Position numbers and translations under genes: made by a program. The notes under the pieces are model-generated. The model saw only the letters and a list, made by a program, of their open reading frames with translations, ran no database searches and had not been told where the DNA came from. Below, piece by piece: positions 1-6,202 of a stretch of 11,246 nt of DNA. This stretch comes from Cuniculiplasma sp. (GTDB lineage: Archaea > Thermoplasmatota > Thermoplasmata > Thermoplasmatales > Thermoplasmataceae): the NCBI GenBank assembly GCA_023256455.1, contig JAGDXN010000038.1:8666-19911 (forward strand), read 5' to 3'. Every line of letters begins with the position of its first letter. The stretch's first letter is position 1.

Positions 1-908
1 GAAGCAACCGTAAATGGGTTGGCAGAAAAGGTTCCCGATTGGTAAATGTCCCCTGAGGGGGATATGTTCTTCATGATCTCCTCTGAGCCTCCAAAAAGGC
101 CAACCGGCATTCCTCCACCCAATATCTTACCCATGGTTGTAATGTCCGGATGCACTTTTATGAGGTCCTGATAGGCGCCGTAATGGAATCTGAATCCTGT
201 TATGACCTCATCAAATATCAGCAGTGATCCGTATTTTTCTGTAATCTCTCTCAAAAATTTTAGGAATCCAGTGGATGGAGGTATAACCCCCATGTTTCCC
301 ATGACAGGTTCGGTTATTACAGCGGCAATATCCTTCCCATATTTTTTGAAGATCTCCTCAATATTTTCCACATTATTGTCCTGGCCCACAATAACTGTCT
401 TTGCAGTTTCCTCTGGAATTCCCTTGCTGGCAGGAACGCCGAATGTCATAACACCGCTTCCTGCATCCACAAGGGCATAGTCATGGGCACCATGAAAACC
501 GCCTGCCATTTTAAGTATGAGTTTTCTTCCGGTATAGCCTCTTGCCAGCCTTATGGCATGCATTGTCGCCTCCGTTCCGGAATTTACAAATCTCATCATT
601 TCAACAGAGGGCACGGCTTCCTTAACCATCTCTCCAAGAATGATCTCTCCCCTGGTGGGAACACCTTCCGGTACGGGATTTCCCATATATTCCATGGTTT
701 CGCTCAAAATTTCTGCGTTTCCATATCCTGCAAAGTTTGCTCCAAAACCCATGGAAAAATCAAGGTATTCGGTTCCATCCGCATCGAATATCCTGCTTCC
801 TGAAGCTCTTGAGAAGTAAAGGGGATAGGGTTCGTAGAATCTAACCGGCGAATTTACGCCTCCTGGAAATAATTTAATGGCTCTTTTGAAAAGATCTTCT
901 GAATTCAT
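1..908 (-). CDS. hemL: Glutamate-1-semialdehyde 2,1-aminomutase, C-terminus cut by window edge
   Basis: This PLP enzyme converts glutamate-1-semialdehyde to 5-aminolevulinate in the C5 route to tetrapyrroles. 302 residues are visible, from the ATG at 908; the family is usually about 420-430, so roughly the last 120 lie left of the window. Seen: N-terminal [11 protein letters not shown] (residues 13-23), NSGTEA (109-114), GGFHG (136-140), the cofactor aspartate region FDEVITGFR (232-240) and [12 protein letters not shown] with the Schiff-base lysine at 261. The GGVNSPVR start and GGGMPVG after the lysine separate it from acetylornithine and GABA aminotransferases. It is transcribed away from the Taw2 gene. 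There is no SD before the ATG, but a TATA-like box lies about 27 bases upstream, which suggests a leaderless message. Partner hem genes are not in view. Confidence 0.94.
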   Translation of the reverse strand, partial: MNSEDLFKRAIKLFPGGVNSPVRFYEPYPLYFSRASGSRIFDADGTEYLDFSMGFGANFAGYGNAEILSETMEYMGNPVPEGVPTRGEIILGEMVKEAVPSVEMMRFVNSGTEATMHAIRLARGYTGRKLILKMAGGFHGAHDYALVDAGSGVMTFGVPASKGIPEETAKTVIVGQDNNVENIEEIFKKYGKDIAAVITEPVMGNMGVIPPSTGFLKFLREITEKYGSLLIFDEVITGFRFHYGAYQDLIKVHPDITTMGKILGGGMPVGLFGGSEEIMKNISPSGDIYQSGTFSANPFTVA

Positions 909-927
909 ATGGAGGGATTGCTATAAG

Positions 928-940
928 GCAATTTATCCTT
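928..940 (-). promoter_or_regulatory. TATA-box promoter of hemL
   Basis: Read on the minus strand, AAGGATAAATT is centred about 27 bases upstream of the hemL ATG at 908, with a purine-rich stretch just 5' of it where a TFB-recognition element would lie. The spacing places transcription start at or next to the ATG, so the message should be leaderless. This is by eye only. Confidence 0.5.
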
Positions 941-1065
941 TTCATGGAATGGCATAATCTTCCAGGTGATGTGCTTTTAGAGATCATACTGATGAATTCA
1001 TGGTAATTGCACATATTGTTGCCATGTATGGAAAAGGGTATGAAATCGGATTCAATCAGTAGCTG

Positions 1066-2061
1066 TTGAAATCCATCGCCATAAGGGTAAGGAGGGAGGA
1101 ATCTGAAAAAATTCTGAGAATCATTTCCCGCTATGATATTCTCAGAAAGGATCTAAAGGCCTTTGAAAGGGATGGTTATGTACATTTTCCTGTCATCAAA
1201 AATATCCCTGAACTTGAAATGTATATGACAGAATCGGATTTTCAGGAAAGGCCTGAAAAAGGAATCAGGGAAATTCTGGTAAGAGAGTTGGGGGAAAAAG
1301 GCATGGATATTGGCTGGCAGAGAATAGGAGATGCAGTAATTTTCAATGCCGGTTCAGGAATAAATGAAGATATATGCAGGGAAATATGCCAAAGGACAGG
1401 AGCAGGACAGATATATGAAATTGATGGAAAAATTGAGGGGGATATAAGGAAACCTGAGCTTATTCCTATCTATGGCAATCCCCATGATACCATATACAGG
1501 GAAAATGGGGTTAATTTTGTTTTGAACCCTTCAAGGGTAATGCTCAGCAAAGGTAACATCTCTGAAAGAGGAATACCCTATTTTAATCTCATACGGCCGG
1601 AAAATGTCCTTGACATGTTCAGTGGAATAGGATATTTTTCCCTTCCACTTGGAAGAAAATTCCAGATTAGATCAATGACCTGCATTGATTTAAATCCCAT
1701 ATCACTTGAATATTTGAAAAAATCTTACGAAAAATCTAACTTTACATTTGATTTAACACTCAGGAATATGGATTGCCGGAACTTTTCCTCTGATGAGAAG
1801 TTTGATTTCATATTGATGGGTAATTTCAAAAGCTTCAATTATTTGCCCCATGCGCTGAAGCACTCTTCCTCCAGTGCGGATATTGTCCTTCATCATCTTG
1901 AATCATCAGACTCAATGGTTTCTTCCCTGTATGAAATTCTCAGAAAATGCAAACTCCCTGGCTACAGAGCCTGGATAAGGGATTCCCATAGGGTAAAATC
2001 CTATGCGCCCCACATGTGGCACATATCCACACTTATCCATGTTGAGAGAAAAAGGTATTAA
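1066..2061 (+). CDS. taw2: Taw2/Trm5-family tRNA enzyme, probably wyosine aminocarboxypropyltransferase
   Basis: 331 residues, SAM-binding Rossmann enzyme acting on G37 of tRNA-Phe. An N-terminal D1-like segment (1-45) and middle domain are followed by NPSRVMLSKGNISER (154-168), the SAM loop LDMFSGIGYFSLPL (182-195), acidic ribose-binding CIDLNP (206-211) and the C-terminal RVKSYAPHMWHI (309-320). Trm5 methyltransferases carry NLP/NPPY at the catalytic loop; here that place reads MGNFKSFNYLPHAL (251-264), and SKGNISER resembles TYW2/Taw2. Taw2 transfers the 3-amino-3-carboxypropyl group of SAM to 4-demethylwyosine, so Taw2 is preferred, with Trm5 as the alternative. The start is TTG at 1066: an in-frame TAG at 1060-1062 blocks extension, and the family N-terminus begins right there (CTG at 1063 is also possible). 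No SD is evident. Confidence 0.75.
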   Translation: MKSIAIRVRREESEKILRIISRYDILRKDLKAFERDGYVHFPVIKNIPELEMYMTESDFQERPEKGIREILVRELGEKGMDIGWQRIGDAVIFNAGSGINEDICREICQRTGAGQIYEIDGKIEGDIRKPELIPIYGNPHDTIYRENGVNFVLNPSRVMLSKGNISERGIPYFNLIRPENVLDMFSGIGYFSLPLGRKFQIRSMTCIDLNPISLEYLKKSYEKSNFTFDLTLRNMDCRNFSSDEKFDFILMGNFKSFNYLPHALKHSSSSADIVLHHLESSDSMVSSLYEILRKCKLPGYRAWIRDSHRVKSYAPHMWHISTLIHVERKRY

Positions 2062-2063
2062 TA

Positions 2064-2073
2064 AAATTTAAAA
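2064..2073 (+). promoter_or_regulatory. TATA-box promoter of the 108-residue protein gene
   Basis: The sequence AAATTTAAAA just after the taw2 stop codon is centred about 25 bases before the ATG at 2093. That spacing predicts a leaderless transcript starting at the ATG and carrying this gene plus the DUF357 gene. Confidence 0.5.
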
Positions 2074-2092
2074 CGTAGTAGAGTATAAACTC

Positions 2093-2419
2093 ATGAAAAT
2101 GGATAATAGAAGAAGCAATTATAAGGGGAAAAGACCTTTCCGTTCCAAAGAGGACAAGAGGCAGCCCCCATCGAAGAAAATAAAGAAACTGGATATGCGA
2201 AAAAGCGAGGAATTTAACTTCATGCTGATGAAGGCCATAGAAAACCTCCCGGATAGCATAAGGGGCTCAATTGCAGGCGGTGTTTATGCTGCTGCATCCA
2301 GACAGGGCCTGAATGAGGCAAAGAACTTTTTGACAAAGAAGGGAGAGGAGGGTGTACTGGACGAAAAAACCCAGCGTACCATATGGAATCTCCTTAACGA
2401 TTATTCGACCTACAGGTAG
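2093..2419 (+). CDS. Small basic protein of unknown function
   Basis: 108 residues; I do not recognise the family. The first ~40 residues are strongly basic and probably disordered, rich in Lys, Arg, Ser and Pro (for example KKIKKLDMRK at 28-37). They are followed by a compact, probably helical region (about 38-108) with alternating hydrophobic positions, such as FMLMKAIENLP and GGVYAAASRQGLNEAKNFL. There is no signal peptide, membrane segment or cysteine pair. A basic tail on a small helical domain suggests nucleic-acid or ribosome binding, but that is inference only. The ATG at 2093 is favoured over ATG 2099 by the TATA spacing. Only four bases separate its stop from the DUF357 start, so the two are probably co-transcribed. 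Confidence 0.75.
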   Translation: MKMDNRRSNYKGKRPFRSKEDKRQPPSKKIKKLDMRKSEEFNFMLMKAIENLPDSIRGSIAGGVYAAASRQGLNEAKNFLTKKGEEGVLDEKTQRTIWNLLNDYSTYR

Positions 2420-2423
2420 GGCA

Positions 2424-2714
2424 ATGGACGAAGAACTGTTGAAGAGAGTTGAAAAATATATAGAAATAGAAAAAAGGGCTCTGGAGCAGATCAGGATAAT
2501 CGTTCCTGAAAATTCTGTTCTGTATATATACGCAAAGGATTCTTTGAACATGATCAGGGCGTATTTTGATGATGCCCTTTATTTCAGGGAAAAGGGTGAT
2601 AATATAAACGCCCTGTCTGCATTGAACTATTCCTATGGGTGGATAGATTCAGGCGTAAGGCTTGGAATATTTAAAACGGACAACGATTATACCAAATTCA
2701 CCTTTTTTAAATAG
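2424..2714 (+). CDS. DUF357 family protein
   Basis: 96 residues, all predicted helix, matching the archaeal DUF357 family (COG1849). The hallmark is the C-terminal half with AKDSLNMIRAYFDDALYF (about 38-55) followed by ALSALNYSYGWIDSGVRLGIF (about 63-83), where the family shows a conserved tyrosine/tryptophan, aspartate and GVRLG pattern. Function is not established for the family. The reading frame is open further upstream, but the ATG at 2424 is chosen because homologues begin near the helix EELLKRVEKY, it sits four bases after the preceding stop, and a weak purine run GGTAGGG precedes it. It ends 16 bases from the convergent DUF6159 gene in an A/T-rich strip. Confidence 0.85.
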   Translation: MDEELLKRVEKYIEIEKRALEQIRIIVPENSVLYIYAKDSLNMIRAYFDDALYFREKGDNINALSALNYSYGWIDSGVRLGIFKTDNDYTKFTFFK

Positions 2715-2730
2715 AGTAGATTTTAAAAAA
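2715..2730. terminator. A/T-rich strip between convergent genes, possible bidirectional terminator
   Basis: Only 16 bases separate the DUF357 stop from the DUF6159 stop. The strip and its flank contain TTTTTT (about 2703-2708), TTTT and AAAAAA (2721-2730), giving T-runs on both strands as expected for archaeal oligo-T termination. There is no strong hairpin. Confidence 0.35.
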
Positions 2731-3615
2731 TTAAGATGGGAAATCCCCTGAATCCATGTTCATATATTTGCTACCACTCTTTCTCTTTATGCTCTTTTTC
2801 AGGTCCTCCTCGCTTATTTCAGGAGGCAGCTTGCCTCCGTTCATAAAGTCGTATAGGACATATTTGAATATATTTGTATAGATGAAGTTAAGTACGGCTC
2901 CCACAACAATAAGCAATACTCCCACAGCAATGATGGCAACCAGTGCCAGGAAAGGTATGGATGATGATAGAAATATGGCGCTCAGGAAGATAAGGGCAAT
3001 CCCTGAAAGTGTATATATAAGGGTGTAAAGGTCAACGTATATTATTCCACCGAATGTTCTTCCAAAGTTTTTCAGTATAAAGGATGTGCTTTCCCTGATT
3101 GTTTCCACAGGTCCAGTTTTATTTTTAAGAATAACAGGTACGGCAAAGAATGTTGCAATGGCTATGGCAAAGGATGCAACCGCAGATATGAGTATGGTTG
3201 CAATTCCCCTGAATCTTCTTTCTATGACTCTTATGATCATTGTCACAATAAAGTAAAAAATTGCCCATTCAAATGCAGGTTTCTTATACTCCCATGCCTT
3301 TGAAAGTGATTCCCTTATGCTTATGGGGTTTCCATCAATGGAAGCCCTGTAGCCTATGAGCATTGCCATGAGAAAAATCAGGGAAAAGAACGATATAAAA
3401 ATATAAGCCATAAGAAATGCAGCGATGTAATAAACATAATTTCCGCTGGAAAAATTCAAGGGAATTGTAAAGAAGATTGCAAAGAAGGTTGCAATCATGA
3501 GACCTGCTCCAACAACGCCTGATAGAATGGGATATAGGTATGCAGTTTTATCTCTTTTGACACTTTTCCGAACTGCCTTTGCAATATGCCATCCATTCTT
3601 CATTCTTTCGAACAT
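2731..3615 (-). CDS. DUF6159 family integral membrane protein
   Basis: 294 residues. A cytoplasmic-type N-terminus MFERMKNGWHIAKAVRKSVKR is followed by about six hydrophobic segments (roughly 28-52, 59-88, 113-131, 138-162, 190-216, 219-246) and a charged C-terminal tail. The pattern fits DUF6159: an N-terminal GW-x-x-AK-A followed by a charged KRDK-x-x-x-YP turn, FFAVPVILKNKTGPVETIRES in the middle (156-176), and a tail after the last helix with LYDFMNGGKLPPEI (254-267). The family role is unknown. ATG 3615 is chosen over ATG 3603 because a TATA box lies at the right distance and the family N-terminus fits. It is monocistronic in this window and divergent from the ribosomal operon. Confidence 0.82.
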   Translation of the reverse strand: MFERMKNGWHIAKAVRKSVKRDKTAYLYPILSGVVGAGLMIATFFAIFFTIPLNFSSGNYVYYIAAFLMAYIFISFFSLIFLMAMLIGYRASIDGNPISIRESLSKAWEYKKPAFEWAIFYFIVTMIIRVIERRFRGIATILISAVASFAIAIATFFAVPVILKNKTGPVETIRESTSFILKNFGRTFGGIIYVDLYTLIYTLSGIALIFLSAIFLSSSIPFLALVAIIAVGVLLIVVGAVLNFIYTNIFKYVLYDFMNGGKLPPEISEEDLKKSIKRKSGSKYMNMDSGDFPS

Positions 3616-3634
3616 AGTTAAGGAAATGTCAGTA

Positions 3635-3648
3635 TCTATAAATTATTT
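3635..3648 (-). promoter_or_regulatory. TATA-box promoter of the DUF6159 gene
   Basis: On the minus strand AAATAATTTATAGA is centred about 25 bases upstream of the ATG at 3615, predicting a start of transcription at the ATG and a leaderless message. A second A/T-rich element lies just upstream (3651-3665). Confidence 0.5.
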
Positions 3649-3705
3649 TTCATTTTAAATTTTACAGGGAAATTTTATATCATAGATGACCTCCATTATA
3701 TACTA

Positions 3706-3728
3706 TCCAGATAATTTTAACATCTGGA
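3706..3728. repeat. Perfect 7-bp inverted repeat in the DUF6159/rps13 intergenic region
   Basis: TCCAGAT at 3706-3712 and ATCTGGA at 3722-3728 are exact reverse complements around a 9-base A/T-rich loop. It lies about 90 bases from either gene's TATA box, in an otherwise unassigned stretch. It could be a dimeric-regulator operator or an RNA hairpin; nothing visible decides which. Confidence 0.5.
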
Positions 3729-3816
3729 ACATATACAGAAGAATAACACTCCAGGGTTCAGGCATGATTTGGTATATTCTATCCCGGAAAAAAATGCTTA
3801 CATGTGCAAAAAGAAT

Positions 3817-3828
3817 AAATATATTTTA
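3817..3828 (+). promoter_or_regulatory. TATA-box promoter of the rps13-rps4-rps11-rpoD operon
   Basis: AAATATATTTT is the clearest TATA box in the window. Its centre near 3822 predicts transcription start near 3848, leaving a leader of about 38 bases before the rps13 ATG at 3887. That makes this the one promoter here with a leadered, SD-bearing first gene. Confidence 0.6.
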
Positions 3829-3877
3829 AGGATAAGGCAGAACCTCATAGATTGATATCATGAGATATCAAAGGACT

Positions 3878-3882
3878 GGTGA
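3878..3882 (+). promoter_or_regulatory. Shine-Dalgarno site that sets the rps13 start
   Basis: GGTGA sits four bases before the ATG at 3887 and matches the 16S rRNA 3' end. An in-frame ATG at 3860 would add nine residues (MRYQRTGEL) that are not typical of S13 and has no SD, so 3887 is preferred. Confidence 0.6.
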
Positions 3883-3886
3883 ACTA

Positions 3887-4351
3887 ATGCCTGAACAGGA
3901 GAAAAAAGAAGATTTCCAATATATTGTTAGGATAGCTAACAAAGATTTGAACGGTGAGAGAAATGTCGTCCTGGCCCTGGCGGACCTCAAGGGGATTGGT
4001 ATCAGATTTTCTGAAACCATAGTGAAGAAGCTTCAAATAGACAACGAAAAGAAACTTGGTGAACTTCCTGAAGAACAGATACAGGAAATAAGGGAGTTTG
4101 TTGAGGCACAGGAATATGAAGATCTTCCCCCATGGATGCTCAATAACAGGAAAGACCCTGTTAGTGGAAAGGACATGAACCTTGTGAGTAACGATCTGGA
4201 CATTCAGATTCAAGATAATATAAACGCGATGAAGAAGATGAGATCTTACAAGGGTATAAGACACGAAACCAAGCACAAGGTCAGGGGACAGAGAACAAGG
4301 AGCAACGGCAGGAAGGGACTTTCTGTTGGTGTGCAGAGGAAGAAGGAGTGA
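3887..4351 (+). CDS. rps13: 30S ribosomal protein S13
   Basis: 154 residues, normal for archaeal S13. The protein sits in the head of the small subunit and contacts the 50S subunit and the P-site tRNA. Seen: the N-terminal helix-two-turn-helix region with LADLKGIGIRFSETIVKKL (about 31-49), an archaeal-type central helix EEQIQEIREFVE (about 67-78), and the basic C-terminal GIRHETKHKVRGQRTRSNGRKG (about 124-145), the rRNA-binding tail. It is the first gene of the operon, and its stop overlaps the SD of rps4 (GGAGTGAT, 4345-4352), so the two are probably translationally coupled. Confidence 0.95.
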   Translation: MPEQEKKEDFQYIVRIANKDLNGERNVVLALADLKGIGIRFSETIVKKLQIDNEKKLGELPEEQIQEIREFVEAQEYEDLPPWMLNNRKDPVSGKDMNLVSNDLDIQIQDNINAMKKMRSYKGIRHETKHKVRGQRTRSNGRKGLSVGVQRKKE

Positions 4352-4677
4352 TATGAATGGGAGATCCTAAATTTCCAAAGAAAAGATACTCAACGCCAAG
4401 ACATCCCTGGGAGAAGGAGAGAATTGATGAAGAAAGGGCTCTGGTGGTTAAGTATGGCCTGAAAAATAAAAAAGAATTATGGAGGAGCCAGGCTGTTCTT
4501 GATTCCGTAAGATCGCAGGCAAGAACATTGCAGGCAAAGATCAGGTCAAACGATCCTGTTGCCATAAAGCAGCTCAATCTGCTTCTGGCCAGGCTGAACA
4601 GATATAAAATTACATCGGATAATTCGTCTCTTGATGACATACTTTCACTGAATATTGAAAATATACTGGAGAGACAA

Positions 4678-4688
4678 TTGTTTACAGG
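4678..4688 (+). other. Frameshift junction in rps4 (apparent ~10-nt deletion)
   Basis: The bases TTGTTTACAGG join the codon for the last in-frame Leu (TTG, 4678-4680) to the AGG (4686-4688) that opens the downstream frame. Inserting ten bases after TTG, as in an L-Q-T-x-V/I-Y-R reading, would restore both frame and the family's expected length. No run of identical bases or classic slippery heptamer is present. Confidence 0.75.
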
Positions 4689-4918
4689 AAGAACCTGGCT
4701 GTTTCCATAAAGCAAGCCAGACAGATGATAACCCATGGCCATGTTTTGCTGAATGGAAGAAGGGTGACCGTTCCTGGATTGATGGTTGAAGCCATGGAAG
4801 AGGATTCCATATCATACGTTGAGAAATCGCCCTTTTCAGATGAGACACATCCTGTAAGGCAGCTCCTTGCAGGTGTTGCTGAAGAGGAACAGGAAGAGAA
4901 AGCAGAAGATAAGAAAGA

Positions 4919-4924
4919 GGAGGT
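4919..4924 (+). promoter_or_regulatory. Shine-Dalgarno site of rps11 inside the rps4 C-terminus
   Basis: GGAGGT, eight bases before the rps11 ATG at 4933, is a near-perfect SD. It lies within the acidic tail codons of rps4 and would allow rps11 to be translated even when rps4 translation ends early at 4710. Confidence 0.65.
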
Positions 4925-4932
4925 AGAAAAGA

Positions 4933-5316
4933 ATGAATAAGACCGGCATTGCACACATTTATTCTTCCCAGAACAACACCATAATTGTTGTTACAGATCA
5001 GACAGGTGCGGAGACACTTGCAAAGGCATCGGGCGGAATGGTTGTTAAAAACGACAGGGATGAGTCCAGCCCATACGCTGCAATGAAAGCTGCAGATCTC
5101 ATATCAGAAAAGTTAAAGGAAAAGGAAATAACTGATCTCATCATAAAAGTCAGAGCGCCTGGAGGAAACAGATCCAAAATACCTGGTCCAGGGGCACAGT
5201 CAGCCATAAGGGCTTTATCAAGGGCGGGCTTTAAGATTGTGAGAATTGAAGAGGTCACCCCTATTCCACACGATGGAACAAAGAAAAAGGGTGGAAAGAG
5301 GGGAAGGAGAGTCTGA
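4933..5316 (+). CDS. rps11: 30S ribosomal protein S11
   Basis: 127 residues, standard archaeal length. S11 lies on the platform of the small subunit near the mRNA exit. Seen: [21 protein letters not shown] (5-25), [20 protein letters not shown] (32-51), the conserved [21 protein letters not shown] (about 73-93) and the C-terminal [20 protein letters not shown], the archaeal form of the S11 PHDG basic tail. The start at 4933 overlaps the end of rps4 by 8 bases and has a strong SD. The stop TGA overlaps the rpoD ATG by one base (TGATG), indicating coupled translation. Confidence 0.96.
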   Translation: MNKTGIAHIYSSQNNTIIVVTDQTGAETLAKASGGMVVKNDRDESSPYAAMKAADLISEKLKEKEITDLIIKVRAPGGNRSKIPGPGAQSAIRALSRAGFKIVRIEEVTPIPHDGTKKKGGKRGRRV

Positions 5317-6179
5317 TGACTGGAGAGCCTGAAATAAAGATTCTGGAATTAAGGGATAGATTTATAAGGTTTGAAATCAGAAACATCACCATAGGGGCAG
5401 CCAATGCCCTGAGGAGGACACTTATTAATGACATACCTAAACTTGCCATAGATAAGGTAATATTCAGGCATGGGCAGATCAGGAGCAGTGATGGAAACGT
5501 ATTCGATTCATCACTTCCACTTTTTGATGAGATGGTGGCACACAGAATTGGCCTTATACCAATAAAGTCAGATCTGAAGATGAATTTCAGGGAAGAATGC
5601 AGCTGTGAAGGAAAGGGCTGCAGCCTGTGCACAGTTTCCTATAACATTAACAAAACTGGCCCAGGGCTGGTAACAAGCGGTGATCTCATACCATTCACAG
5701 GAAATACAGATCTTGTGCCAACAGATATGAACATTCCCATCGTTAAGCTGGGTCCAAAGCAGGCACTTCTTGTTACGGCGGAAGCCTATATGGGCAGGGC
5801 GTCAACCCACGTAAAGTGGCAGGTAACATCTGCAGTGGCATACAAGTACCACAGGGAATATGATATACCAAAGGATGACAATCCTGAATGGAATGAAATA
5901 AGAGAAAATTTCAAGGGTTCAGTAATTTCCGATAAAAACAATGTTATAACTGTAACAGACGACATACCCTCAAGGGGTATCATGGAGTTTATCAACAGGG
6001 CTGTGAGAAGATCAGTTGTGAATAAGAGGCCTCTTGTAACAAGGGAGGATCAGAAAAGATTTATTTTCCATTTTGAGACAGACGGTTCTCTTGATGCCAG
6101 AGATGTTCTGGTATATGCCATTAACAGAATACCCGAGAGGCTCAACGACCTTTATGAAAGCATAGTAACTCCTGACTAA
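5316..6179 (+). CDS. rpoD: DNA-directed RNA polymerase subunit D (Rpo3)
   Basis: 287 residues. Archaeal counterpart of bacterial alpha and eukaryotic Rpb3; with subunit L it forms the platform on which the polymerase assembles. Seen: the alpha-motif region ITIGAANALRRTLINDIPKLA (about 24-44), DEMVAHRIGLIPIKSD (71-86), a Cys-x-Cys-x4-Cys-x2-Cys loop (Cys 95, 97, 102, 105) resembling the Rpb3 zinc loop, MGRASTHVKWQ, and a C-terminal dimerisation segment FIFHFETDGSLDARDVLVYA. An inserted domain (about 188-245) is present where many archaeal D subunits carry ferredoxin-like 4Fe-4S cysteines; here it has none. SD AAGGAGA (5304-5310). It is the last gene of this operon: L18e, L13 and S9, which often follow in archaea, are absent. 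Confidence 0.95.
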   Translation: MTGEPEIKILELRDRFIRFEIRNITIGAANALRRTLINDIPKLAIDKVIFRHGQIRSSDGNVFDSSLPLFDEMVAHRIGLIPIKSDLKMNFREECSCEGKGCSLCTVSYNINKTGPGLVTSGDLIPFTGNTDLVPTDMNIPIVKLGPKQALLVTAEAYMGRASTHVKWQVTSAVAYKYHREYDIPKDDNPEWNEIRENFKGSVISDKNNVITVTDDIPSRGIMEFINRAVRRSVVNKRPLVTREDQKRFIFHFETDGSLDARDVLVYAINRIPERLNDLYESIVTPD

Positions 6180-6189
6180 ATTTTTAAAC
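6178..6189 (+). promoter_or_regulatory. TATA-box promoter of the phosphatase-NAD kinase-JAMM gene set
   Basis: AAATTTTTAAAC overlaps the rpoD stop codon. Its centre (about 6183) is 20 bases before ATG 6203 and 26 before ATG 6209, so a leaderless transcript starting at the second ATG is slightly favoured. The T-run could also help terminate the ribosomal operon transcript. Confidence 0.45.
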
Positions 6190-6202
6190 CATTAACCACT
6201 TT

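Larger units (their letters stand above)
4357..4940 (+). pseudogene. rps4: 30S ribosomal protein S4, reading frame broken near 4681-4686
   Basis: S4 binds 16S rRNA early in 30S assembly. The first frame, from ATG 4357, reads MGDPKFPKKRYSTPRHPWEK onward through ILERQL and hits a TAA at 4708-4710 after 117 residues. The rest of S4 continues in the -1 frame from 4686: RKNLAVSIKQARQMITHGHV, then LLNGRRVTVPG (the S4 RNA-binding domain) and an acidic tail to the stop at 4938-4940. Archaeal S4 normally has about five residues (QTIVF/Y-like) between the last Leu and RK; here only five bases (TTTAC) remain, so about 10 bases seem lost. Both halves are well conserved, with no other decay. A sequencing/assembly error, a recent deletion, or an intact second copy elsewhere are all more likely than a ribosome without S4. 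If the frame is restored this is an ordinary rps4. Confidence 0.85.

Noticed and set aside
202..819. Three plus-strand open frames opposite hemL
   Set aside because: They lie wholly antisense to a well-conserved hemL reading, overlap one another in different frames and match no recognisable family.
961..1001. C/D box guide RNA (GTGATGT followed by CTGATGA)
   Set aside because: The C-like box is imperfect, spacing to the CTGA is too long for an archaeal guide, and no terminal D box follows.
1024..1066. Pyrrolysine or read-through at the TAG before the Taw2 start
   Set aside because: TAG is used as an ordinary stop by several genes here (2419, 2714, 7800, 8149), and the family N-terminus begins after it.
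3860..3886. Upstream ATG as the true rps13 start
   Set aside because: It adds nine atypical residues, has no SD, and the ATG at 3887 has GGTGA four bases upstream.
4678..4690. Programmed -1 ribosomal frameshift in rps4
   Set aside because: No slippery heptamer or clear downstream structure is visible, and the product would lack three residues of a conserved helix. A deletion or assembly fault explains the facts better.
4281..4956. Overlapping minus-strand frames opposite rps13/rps4
   Set aside because: They cover the broken rps4 region but resemble no family, and both S4 halves on the plus strand are clearly conserved.
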